A stretch of 5,700 bases of DNA from the NCBI GenBank assembly GCA_012728465.1, contig JAAYFB010000320.1, positions 1 to 5,700 on the forward strand. The letters run 5' to 3'. This document shows positions 1-5,700 of the stretch, one piece after another. Under the pieces are notes generated by a model. That model made no database searches. It worked only from the letters and a program-made list of their open reading frames with translations, and was not told the origin of the DNA. The translations under genes and the position numbers were made by a program. This stretch comes from Proteiniphilum sp. Its GTDB lineage: Bacteria > Bacteroidota > Bacteroidia > Bacteroidales > Dysgonomonadaceae. Each line of letters opens with the position of its first letter. Positions within the stretch are counted from its first letter, which is position 1.

Positions 1-72
1 AATGGGCAATATTTGTATCAATTAGATGTAGATAATTATAAACCTAAAGAGACATTTATAACAGAAATATAA
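1..72 (+). CDS. C-terminal end of an unidentified upstream gene (partial)
   Basis: Frame 1 is open from the first base to a TAA at 70-72 and gives about 23 residues ending in LDVDNYKPKETFITEI. The next gene starts only 16 bases later on the same strand, so this is very likely the upstream member of the same operon. The piece is too short for a family assignment. The pattern of a short LD-x-x-x-Y-x-P segment near the end recalls, from memory only, the C-termini of FkbH-like HAD-IIIC proteins, which load glyceryl-type groups onto carrier proteins and often sit next to an ACP gene. It does not resemble the C-terminal lysine motif of adenylate-forming ligases, so a DltA-like enzyme is not supported by what is visible. 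The function is therefore left open. Confidence 0.6.
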   Translation, partial: NGQYLYQLDVDNYKPKETFITEI

Positions 73-88
73 CAACAAAAAAGAAAAC

Positions 89-331
89 ATGAATAAAGAA
101 GAGACTAAAGAACAAGTACAAGAAATATTTCGCGATATATTAGACGACGAAGATTTGATATTGACAGATAACACAACAGCTCACGATGTAGATGGTTGGG
201 ACTCGCTGTCGCACATACAGCTGGTGGTAGCCATGGAGAAGCATTTTAAAATAAAATTTACTGCTAAGGAGATACTTTCATGGAAAAATGTGGGAGAGCT
301 AATTGATTCGATTGTTGTCAAATCGGTATAA
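89..331 (+). CDS. Acyl carrier protein (phosphopantetheine-binding)
   Basis: This 80-residue protein has the length and layout of a stand-alone acyl carrier protein. The phosphopantetheine attachment motif is GWDSLSHIQL at residues 36-45, with Ser39 as the predicted modified serine. A helical, acidic first part (residues 2-22) and a later KEILSWKNVGELIDSIV segment match helices I and III-IV of the fold. The protein is cytosolic and would carry an acyl group as a thioester. The residue after DSL is Ser rather than the Asp usual in fatty-acid AcpP, and the GWDSLxHI form is typical of carriers dedicated to specialised pathways, so this is probably not the housekeeping AcpP. The start follows an A-rich leader with no clear Shine-Dalgarno motif, as is common in Bacteroidota. 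It lies upstream of a VOC protein and an MBOAT acyltransferase, suggesting a DltC-like role as donor for polymer acylation (inference). Confidence 0.93.
   Translation: MNKEETKEQVQEIFRDILDDEDLILTDNTTAHDVDGWDSLSHIQLVVAMEKHFKIKFTAKEILSWKNVGELIDSIVVKSV
203..205 (+). other. Predicted 4'-phosphopantetheine attachment serine codon
   Basis: The TCG codon encodes Ser39 of the carrier protein inside the GWDSLSHI motif. In this family the serine is modified by a holo-ACP synthase or Sfp-type transferase encoded elsewhere; no such gene is visible here. Confidence 0.88.
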
Positions 332-369
332 CATAAAAACGTACTATAAGCAAAAAATAACAAGCGAAG

Positions 370-762
370 ATGCTTACAAAGATACATCACATTGGCATAG
401 CATGTCAAGATATAATGCAGGCGATAGAAGACTTTAAAATGTATCACAATGTGATGTGGCAAAGTGATATTGTAGAGGACACTCTTCAGAATGCACAGTT
501 ATGCTTACTAAGAACGGATATGGGGCTTGACTATGAATTTGTATCGGGACCACAAGTGGAGCGAATGGTGAAAAAAGGAACTACATATTACCATTTATGC
601 TACGAGGTTAACTCCATTGACGAGAGCATCAAATATCTTCTTACTAAAGGTGCAATTATGGTTTCGGAACCCAAGCCAGCTATCTTATTTGATAATAAAA
701 GAGTTGCTTTCTTGTATTTATCATATGGACTAGTAGAGTTGGTTGAAAATAATAAAACATAA
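370..762 (+). CDS. VOC/glyoxalase-superfamily protein, methylmalonyl-CoA epimerase-like
   Basis: This 130-residue protein shows two beta-alpha-beta modules of the vicinal oxygen chelate fold. The first begins IHHIGIACQDI (residues 5-15) and the second YYHLCYEVNSIDESI (73-87), ending with YGLVELVE (119-126). Comparison from memory with methylmalonyl-CoA epimerase suggests His7, Glu56, His75 and Glu123 as divalent metal ligands; the second ligand is Gln in the Propionibacterium enzyme. The position of that enzyme's conserved active-site Glu48 appears to be Gln43 here, so the chemistry may differ. Length fits the family (about 130-150 residues). It starts 38 bases after the carrier protein gene and ends 15 bases before the MBOAT gene, so it is probably co-transcribed. 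A plausible but unproven role is epimerisation or another alpha-carbon reaction on the carrier-bound acyl group. True methylmalonyl-CoA epimerase is less likely because no methylmalonyl-CoA mutase genes are nearby. Confidence 0.85.
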   Translation: MLTKIHHIGIACQDIMQAIEDFKMYHNVMWQSDIVEDTLQNAQLCLLRTDMGLDYEFVSGPQVERMVKKGTTYYHLCYEVNSIDESIKYLLTKGAIMVSEPKPAILFDNKRVAFLYLSYGLVELVENNKT

Positions 763-777
763 AACAGAGAATTATTT

Positions 778-2229
778 ATGGTTATCAACTCGTTCAATTT
801 CTTGCTTTTCTTCACAATAGTGTTCTTCGTGTATTACTTTCCTCTAAAAGAGAACACAAAAGCACAAAACTGGCTATTACTGATATCTAGTTACATATTC
901 TATGGAGTAGCCAACTGGAAAATGATACCCATATTGCTAATAGCTACAACATTTTTCTTTTTCGTTGGCAAACAAATACCTAGAGGAAACGAGAAGAGAG
1001 CATCCTTACTAACTTCGATAGGAGTAATAGCTGGCATAGGCTTATTGTTTTACTTCAAGTATCTCGATTTTTTCATACAATCATTCGTCGATTTATTTAA
1101 TTCCATTGGATTAAAAACCAATTGGAGCACCTTTGGAATTATATTCCCATTGGGAATAAGTTTTTTCACCTTCAGGCTGATAAGCTACGTCATTGAGATA
1201 AACAGAGGCAGAATAGAGCCCGACAACAATTTTATTACATTTGCAACCTACATATCGTTCTTCCCCACCATTATGTCAGGGCCAATTGATAGACCCAACA
1301 GTTTTATTCCTCAACTAAAAGCCAAACGCTCATTCAATTACGAATTAGCTATTGATGGAAGCAGGCAAGTACTTTGGGGTTTGTTTAAGAAAATGTTGAT
1401 TGCAAATAATATTGCCCAGTTTATAGACGTAGTTTGGTCAGACATCTCAACACAGAATAGCCCGACATTAATTATCGCTGCTGGGCTTTACACCATACAA
1501 ATGTATGCTGACTTTTCGGGATACTCAGACATGGCAATTGGAGTGGGAAAGATATTGGGCTTTAGAATTACCAAAAACTTTAATTACCCTTTCTTTGCTA
1601 CAAATATAGCAGAGTATTGGCGCAGATGGCACATATCACTGACCTCGTGGGTTACCGATTATGTTTTTATGCCCCTGAACATAAAGTTTAGAAACTTGGC
1701 CAATGCTGGTCTAATCATGGCAATAATAATAAACATGATAATTATTGGAGTGTGGCATGGAGCAAATTGGACTTTTGCCTTGTTTGGTGTATATCATGGT
1801 TTACTATTTATTCCTATAATTTTGAAAGGAACATTTGGCCGAAACAAAAAGCTAAAAAGCAATAAGTATGGATTACCTAAGTTAAGCGATTTTATGAAGA
1901 TGGTGGCAACATTCTCATTAGTTACACTGGGGCTAATTATATTCAGAGCAGACAACATTGCTCAGGCATGGACATATATTGTTGGAATATTTAATTTAAG
2001 CAATTTGCTATCACTTACCTCTGATGGGCTTCGTGTACTAATCCCCACTCTATTGTGCACTATTGCAATGATAGTGGCTGAATGGAAAATGCGAGACAAA
2101 GAGTTTCCTCTTCAAATAGATTCTATAATTTCAAGAAAGGGCTGGCGCATTGCGCTATTTTGGATAATAATAATAGTAACAGTATTGTATAGCGGAGAGG
2201 AACAACAATTTATATATTTTCAATTTTAA
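778..2229 (+). CDS. MBOAT-family membrane O-acyltransferase (AlgI/DltB type)
   Basis: This 483-residue integral membrane protein has roughly 10-12 hydrophobic segments, beginning at residues 5-22. Family landmarks in order are PLGISFFTFRLISYVIEINRG (124-144), SFFPTIMSGPIDR (160-172), YADFSGYSDMAIG (243-255), EYWRRWHISLTSW (279-291), GVWHGANW (324-331) and the C-terminal FIYFQF (478-483), which is typical of AlgI relatives. His327 is the invariant MBOAT histidine and His285 the second conserved one. Length is close to AlgI and somewhat above DltB. The family moves acyl groups from a cytosolic donor across the inner membrane to an extracytoplasmic acceptor, for example acetyl groups onto alginate or D-alanine from DltC. 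The carrier protein gene upstream suggests a carrier-borne donor, and the SGNH-type gene 11 bases downstream is the usual partner. The ATG follows an AT-rich leader 15 bases after the VOC stop; no Shine-Dalgarno motif is visible. The acyl group and the polymer cannot be told from sequence. Confidence 0.95.
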   Translation: MVINSFNFLLFFTIVFFVYYFPLKENTKAQNWLLLISSYIFYGVANWKMIPILLIATTFFFFVGKQIPRGNEKRASLLTSIGVIAGIGLLFYFKYLDFFIQSFVDLFNSIGLKTNWSTFGIIFPLGISFFTFRLISYVIEINRGRIEPDNNFITFATYISFFPTIMSGPIDRPNSFIPQLKAKRSFNYELAIDGSRQVLWGLFKKMLIANNIAQFIDVVWSDISTQNSPTLIIAAGLYTIQMYADFSGYSDMAIGVGKILGFRITKNFNYPFFATNIAEYWRRWHISLTSWVTDYVFMPLNIKFRNLANAGLIMAIIINMIIIGVWHGANWTFALFGVYHGLLFIPIILKGTFGRNKKLKSNKYGLPKLSDFMKMVATFSLVTLGLIIFRADNIAQAWTYIVGIFNLSNLLSLTSDGLRVLIPTLLCTIAMIVAEWKMRDKEFPLQIDSIISRKGWRIALFWIIIIVTVLYSGEEQQFIYFQF

Positions 2230-2240
2230 TAAGTCATAAT

Positions 2241-3203
2241 ATGAACATCAAGAGGTATTTGATAGATTCCTTTATTTACTTCATAATCCCGTTGCTAATT
2301 ATTGCAATAGCATGGGAGTTCTCCATTCGCTCTATCCCCAACGATTACTCCTACAAAAGCAAATGGCTAAAAGATAATGCGCACGATATAGAAGTTCTAT
2401 ATCTAGGACCTTCTACTGTGATGTATGATATAGATCCCACCACTTCTAAATGGAAAGGGTTTAATGCGGCTCATGTATCACAATCTCTTAAGTACGACCA
2501 TTTTATTTTTGATAAATACATCAACCAAATGACTTCATTGAAGCAAATTGTGCTTGGCATTGACTATTGGTCGCCCCATGGGCAAATGGAACAAAGCACC
2601 GAATGGTGGAGGGTAAAGTACTACACAATACACTACAACAGTCCTTATCACGAAAACAAGTTTAAATATAAATATGAACTGTACTTTCACAACCCTCGCA
2701 CCTTAAAAATAGCTGCACAAGGTGCTGCACGTATATTAGGCATGGGCAATGTGTCTCATCTCAATGTAAACAACCTTGGCTATGGCACAAACTATAATGT
2801 CAACAATAAATTAATTGATTGGGACAATGGCGTTAACGAAGCCATGCGCCACAATGAACTTATAAAGACTTATAAAAACGACAAGCAGGCTTATGAAGAG
2901 AATCTTAATTATGTGAGCGATATATGCAAACTGAGTGAGGAGAGAGGTATTAAAGTCATTCTATTAGCTCCACCTATATATAAATCATACACTAACACTT
3001 TAGATAATGAATATATAAATGATAGGAATGCATTTTGCCAATCTATTGCTGATAAATATAGCAACACTACATTTCTAGATCTATCGAATAGTGATTTATT
3101 TGCAGCTGACGACTTTTATGATGCTAATCATTTGAATGATGAGGGGACTAGGAAGATGGTAGGACTGATGGATGAACAGATAGAATATAGTGTGTTGAGA
3201 TAA
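2241..3203 (+). CDS. Membrane-anchored SGNH-like protein, DltD/AlgJ-like partner of the MBOAT
   Basis: This 320-residue protein has one N-terminal membrane segment (about residues 9-27) after a short basic MNIKR start, giving a predicted signal anchor with the rest in the periplasm. Two SGNH landmarks are visible: LYLGPSTVMYDIDP (53-66), with Ser58 at the nucleophile position, and DFYDANHLNDEG (291-302), with Asp294 and His297 as the Asp-x-x-His pair. FNAAHVSQS (74-82) and KQIVLGIDYW (101-110) fit the core strands, and Asn75 could contribute to the oxyanion hole. Genes of this kind directly downstream of an MBOAT encode partners that transfer or edit the acyl group (DltD, AlgJ/AlgX, PatB). 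The gene begins 11 bases after the MBOAT stop. The nucleophile motif reads GPS rather than the more usual GSS or GDS. Overall similarity to any named member cannot be judged here, so no gene symbol is given. It is the last gene of the plus-strand group. Confidence 0.8.
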   Translation: MNIKRYLIDSFIYFIIPLLIIAIAWEFSIRSIPNDYSYKSKWLKDNAHDIEVLYLGPSTVMYDIDPTTSKWKGFNAAHVSQSLKYDHFIFDKYINQMTSLKQIVLGIDYWSPHGQMEQSTEWWRVKYYTIHYNSPYHENKFKYKYELYFHNPRTLKIAAQGAARILGMGNVSHLNVNNLGYGTNYNVNNKLIDWDNGVNEAMRHNELIKTYKNDKQAYEENLNYVSDICKLSEERGIKVILLAPPIYKSYTNTLDNEYINDRNAFCQSIADKYSNTTFLDLSNSDLFAADDFYDANHLNDEGTRKMVGLMDEQIEYSVLR

Positions 3204-3240
3204 AATATCAAATACGGGTTATACCCTATCCTCTCAATAC
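3192..3240. terminator. Possible terminator structure between convergent genes
   Basis: The arms 3192-3200 (GTGTTGAGA) and 3232-3240 (TCTCAATAC) can pair over 9 positions with one G-U wobble in the plus-strand RNA (an A-C mismatch in the minus-strand RNA). Inside the loop are two small hairpins, GATA-AAA-TATC (3199-3209, which overlaps the outer arm) and GGGT-TAT-ACCC (3216-3226). The arms are the last codons of the two convergent genes, both encoding Val-Leu-Arg, so the complementarity may come from shared coding sequence. There is no long T-tract on either strand and the loop is large, so this is a weak candidate supported mainly by its position. Confidence 0.25.
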
Positions 3241-3762
3241 TTTAAAGAAATCCCAAATCACAATACCACCTGCCACAGATACATTAAGGGAGTGTTTAGT
3301 TCCAAATTGAGGAATCTCGATACAGTTGAGACTGGCATCTACTACCGCTTGTTGCACCCCATGAACTTCGTGACCAAGCACAACAGCATATTTTTTATTT
3401 TTGTCCAACTCTATCTTATCTAGCTTTATGCTATTTTCTGTTTGTTCTATCGAATACACTAAATAACCTTTATCTTTAAGTTGAGCAACAACATCTAATG
3501 TATCCTCATGATAACTCCATTTCACAGAGTCTTCAGAGCCTAATGCTGTTTTGTGAATATCGGCATTAGGCGGGGTAGCAGTGATACCACAAAGTATAAT
3601 TTCTTCCACTAGAAATGCATCACTGGTTCTGAATACCGAGCCTATGTTGTGCTGGCTTCGCACATTGTCTAATACAACTGTTAACGGTATCTTCTCGACT
3701 TCACGAAACTCATCTAAGCTTACGCGATTAAGTTCCTCTACAAGAAGTTTTCTTCTATTCAT
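3226..3762 (-). CDS. SpoU/TrmH-family RNA 2'-O-methyltransferase
   Basis: This 178-residue protein carries all three SPOUT (SpoU) motifs. Motif 1 is LDNVRSQHNIGSVFRTSDAF (31-50), with Asn39 and the catalytic-type Arg45. Motif 2 is AVVLGHEVHGV (126-136) with Glu132. Motif 3 is IEIPQFGTKHSLNVSVAGGIVIW (148-170), with Asn160 in the trefoil-knot region that binds S-adenosylmethionine. KTALGSEDSVKW (71-82) is also a familiar segment of bacterial members. The family methylates ribose 2'-OH in tRNA or rRNA; the target nucleotide cannot be told from sequence. The length lies between TrmL (about 157) and TrmH (about 229), with a short N-terminal extension (1-24). It starts 24 bases after the GT2 stop on the same strand and is probably co-transcribed with it. 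It ends 22 bases from the stop of the convergent SGNH gene. It does not obviously belong to polysaccharide assembly and may mark a locus boundary. Confidence 0.93.
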   Translation of the reverse strand: MNRRKLLVEELNRVSLDEFREVEKIPLTVVLDNVRSQHNIGSVFRTSDAFLVEEIILCGITATPPNADIHKTALGSEDSVKWSYHEDTLDVVAQLKDKGYLVYSIEQTENSIKLDKIELDKNKKYAVVLGHEVHGVQQAVVDASLNCIEIPQFGTKHSLNVSVAGGIVIWDFFKVLRG

Positions 3763-3786
3763 TATAATTATTTTCAGTGTTGATTC

Positions 3787-4527
3787 TTACTTTTTTATTA
3801 TGGCTCTAATTACAAACCATACATGATGCATGATGGTAGAAAAAAGTCCATAATGATTTTTCATTATAGTAAATCGCTCCTTCAACGAGGCATTCCTATT
3901 AGCAGTAGTGAGTCCTTCATTCAGATAATTTATTAACACCAGATTAGAGTTAAAACAACAATTTGCACTCTTCATCATACGTATAGCCCAATCAAAATCG
4001 GACGAATAGCGAAATGAAGTATCATAAGGTTGAAAAATATCTCGTTTCACAACAAAAGCTTGATGACACACTAGCATTCCTTGCTTAAAGCTTTTCCAGT
4101 TCAGTTCGCGAGGTGCTTTTAGACGTCTCATATGCATAAAGCTACCATCAGTATCTACAATAGCAGTTTCTCCATAAATAATGTCTGGCCTCAGCACTCC
4201 ATTAAATGAATTCATCATCTTCTCAACAGTGTCGGAAGAATGAAAAGAGTCCCCAGCATTTAAAAAGCACAGGTAATCTCCAGTAGCTATAGATGCAGCT
4301 TTATTCATTGCAAAGTACAATCCTTTATCTGGCTCACTAATCCATCTAGTTTTTGCATTTGCATATTCTCTAATCAAATCAAGTGTGCCATCGGTTGAAT
4401 TACCATCCACGATAACATGCTGAATATTTGAATATGTTTGTCTCTTTACGCTATCAATTGTAGTAGGTAGTGTTTTTGATGCATTGTAAGTAACTGTGAT
4501 TACTGATAATGATTTTGTTCTAAGCAT
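3787..4527 (-). CDS. GT2-family glycosyltransferase
   Basis: This 246-residue protein has a GT-A fold. It opens with LSVITVTYNASKTL (7-20), the nucleotide-sugar binding start. VDGNSTDGTLD (40-50) supplies the first aspartate, EPDKGLYFAMNKA (65-77) the conserved middle segment, and FLNAGDSF (88-95) the DxD-like metal site, here Asn-Ala-Gly-Asp93. CHQAFVVKRDIF (154-165) and YSSDFDWAIRMM (174-185) form the acceptor and catalytic-base region, with Asp177 or Asp179 as the likely base. This arrangement resembles WcaE-like enzymes that add one sugar to a lipid-linked precursor of colanic acid-type polymers. The protein is cytosolic or membrane-associated, and the C-terminal LFSTIMHHVWFVIRAIIKK (228-246) could be an amphipathic membrane-binding helix. 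It starts 2 bases after the upstream GT4 stop, indicating translational coupling. The sugar donor and linkage are unknown. Confidence 0.93.
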   Translation of the reverse strand: MLRTKSLSVITVTYNASKTLPTTIDSVKRQTYSNIQHVIVDGNSTDGTLDLIREYANAKTRWISEPDKGLYFAMNKAASIATGDYLCFLNAGDSFHSSDTVEKMMNSFNGVLRPDIIYGETAIVDTDGSFMHMRRLKAPRELNWKSFKQGMLVCHQAFVVKRDIFQPYDTSFRYSSDFDWAIRMMKSANCCFNSNLVLINYLNEGLTTANRNASLKERFTIMKNHYGLFSTIMHHVWFVIRAIIKK

Positions 4528-4529
4528 AG

Positions 4530-5700
4530 CTATTTATACAGATCCATATATCGCTTGACAACTTTATCTTGCGAATAATTATTGATTACAAATTCTCGTG
4601 AATTAGATGATAATGTTTCAGCATCAGCCTCTTCAAGCACCCAAGATATTCCATTTGCTAAATCCTCTGCATCTTTATATTTGGCAACATATCCTGTTGA
4701 CTTATGTTGAATCATTTCGGGAATACCACCAATATTGAAGCCCACACATGGAGTACCACACGCCATAGATTCCATTATTGTGTTTGGAAGATTATCTTGA
4801 AGTGAGGGTGTTACAAATAAATCAGCCGCATTGTACAACTCTACCATTTTATTAGAATCTACATAACCCATATTATAAGAAGAATACGAGAGTTGAGTTG
4901 ATATTTCAGCACCATCACTACCTGCAACAACAAAAAGTATGTTACCTTTTCCTCGCTTAGACAGGACATTGGCTGCTTCTATTAAATAGTCTATACCCTT
5001 TCGCCTATCTGATACTTTAGCTGCAGCAAAAAGCACAATCTTTTTATTGTTAGGCAAATTTAAATCCTTTCGGATAGAGTATTTATTCATTGGATGAAAC
5101 TCTTTTGTGTCTATAGGGTTAGGAACAGATACTAATGAGTGACCTTTGGCAAGTGGACTCGCACTAGCTAACTCCTTCAGCCACTTGCTACATGCTACAA
5201 AAGAAATATGTCCTTTCGAATATATCTTTTGTTTTTTCAAAAATGTTGTGTACGAAATATCACTAGTTGATGGCAAAGACAAAAAAGGACACATACCACA
5301 AGAGCTAGTATAATTTTGACATGTTCCTGCATGGTGACAAATACCAGTGAATGCCCACATATCGTGCATAGTCCACACCACTTTTTTGCCAGAGGATAAT
5401 ATCCGACCTATTTCATCCAATGACAACATACCCTGATTTATCCAGTGCAAATGTATTACGTCTGCCTCCTTAAACTCGGGTCTGTTTGTAATTGATATTC
5501 CAGACTTTGCAGTAGATATATCAAACAAATTATTGCGAGTAAAACGATTTCTCAAAAAAATATTGACTCTCTCCGAATAAAAGCTCCAGTTTCGCTGAAA
5601 AGTATCTCCTACTTGAATTACGTTTTTGTCGTCAGACAGTTTCTCCGCAACCATCATCTTCGCAGATGCTCCATTTGCGTTTAATGTTTTCATTAGACGA
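4530..5700 (-). CDS. GT4-family glycosyltransferase, N-terminus beyond the window
   Basis: The visible part is a GT-B glycosyltransferase of family GT4. Numbering from the first in-window Met (codon at 5693-5691), HLHWINQGML (81-90) and WTMHDMWAFTG (107-117) belong to the acceptor domain. PNPID (191-195) leads into the donor domain, AAAKVSDRRKGIDYLIEA (223-240) holds phosphate-binding basic residues, and SLQDNLPNTIMESMACGTP (297-315) is the E-x7-E region with Asp300 and Glu308. A cysteine cluster (Cys119, 125, 132, 135) is a recurring feature of WcaC-like GT4 enzymes. The frame stays open upstream of that Met to the window edge, adding Arg-Leu. Reading RLMKTLNANGASAKMMV matches the internal RL-x-K-x-L-x-x-x-G-x-x-S-x-M segment of these enzymes, so that Met is internal and some 20-30 residues are missing. 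The stop lies 2 bases from the GT2 start. It probably adds a sugar to the lipid-linked precursor. Confidence 0.93.
   Translation of the reverse strand, partial: RLMKTLNANGASAKMMVAEKLSDDKNVIQVGDTFQRNWSFYSERVNIFLRNRFTRNNLFDISTAKSGISITNRPEFKEADVIHLHWINQGMLSLDEIGRILSSGKKVVWTMHDMWAFTGICHHAGTCQNYTSSCGMCPFLSLPSTSDISYTTFLKKQKIYSKGHISFVACSKWLKELASASPLAKGHSLVSVPNPIDTKEFHPMNKYSIRKDLNLPNNKKIVLFAAAKVSDRRKGIDYLIEAANVLSKRGKGNILFVVAGSDGAEISTQLSYSSYNMGYVDSNKMVELYNAADLFVTPSLQDNLPNTIMESMACGTPCVGFNIGGIPEMIQHKSTGYVAKYKDAEDLANGISWVLEEADAETLSSNSREFVINNYSQDKVVKRYMDLYK

Noticed and set aside
1..72. Reading the upstream fragment as a DltA-like adenylating enzyme, to complete a dltABCD set
   Set aside because: The visible C-terminus lacks the PxTxxGKxD(R/K)-type ending expected of adenylate-forming ligases; too little sequence is present to claim any family.
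332..369. Possible internal promoter between the carrier-protein and VOC genes
   Set aside because: This is the longest gap in the window at 38 bases, but no clear Bacteroidota -33 TTTG / -7 TAnnTTTG pair is visible.
181..462. Minus-strand open frame of 93 codons across the carrier-protein and VOC genes
   Set aside because: It lies opposite two well-supported genes, has no recognisable domain, and spans the gap between them; it is a shadow of the coding strand.
370..762. Calling the VOC protein a true methylmalonyl-CoA epimerase of propionate metabolism
   Set aside because: The context is a glycan and acyl-carrier locus without mutase or carboxylase genes, and one active-site residue appears changed.
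600..815. Minus-strand open frame of 71 codons opposite the VOC/MBOAT junction
   Set aside because: It overlaps two convincing genes on the other strand and has low-complexity Leu/Ser-rich sequence without motifs.
3581..3826. Plus-strand open frame of 81 codons opposite the RNA methyltransferase N-terminus
   Set aside because: It is Ser/Thr/Ile-rich with no domain, is antisense to the conserved SpoU motif 1, and runs into the GT2 end.

Overview
The window looks like part of a surface-polysaccharide (capsule, O-antigen or exopolysaccharide) locus from a Bacteroidota species, most likely of the order Bacteroidales. This is inferred from the AT-rich sequence, the A-rich leaders without clear Shine-Dalgarno motifs, the tight gene packing and the style of the encoded proteins. 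No taxon-specific marker is present, so the assignment below phylum is tentative.

Layout: two gene groups converge near position 3215. The plus-strand group (1-3203) holds the last codons of an upstream gene, then an acyl carrier protein (ACP), a small VOC/glyoxalase-fold protein similar to methylmalonyl-CoA epimerase, an AlgI/DltB-type MBOAT membrane O-acyltransferase, and a membrane-anchored SGNH-type protein with Ser and Asp-x-x-His motifs. Gaps are 11 to 38 bases, which suggests one transcript. The minus-strand group (5700-3226) holds a GT4 glycosyltransferase cut by the window edge, a GT2 glycosyltransferase starting 2 bases after it, and a SpoU/TrmH-type RNA methyltransferase 24 bases further on.

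How the genes may work together: carrier protein, MBOAT and SGNH partner repeat the logic of the Dlt system (DltC, DltB, DltD), in which an acyl group is carried on a phosphopantetheine arm, passed across the membrane by the MBOAT and placed on an extracytoplasmic polymer with the SGNH partner. The unusual part is the VOC protein between carrier and MBOAT; it may epimerise or otherwise edit the carrier-bound acyl group before export. The activating enzyme would be the upstream gene, of which only about 23 residues are visible. The convergent glycosyltransferases probably build the sugar chain. The RNA methyltransferase looks like a housekeeping gene at the edge of, or captured in, the polysaccharide transcript.

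There is no intergenic stretch longer than 40 bases. I see no tRNA, rRNA, CRISPR array, insertion sequence, attachment site or clear promoter.
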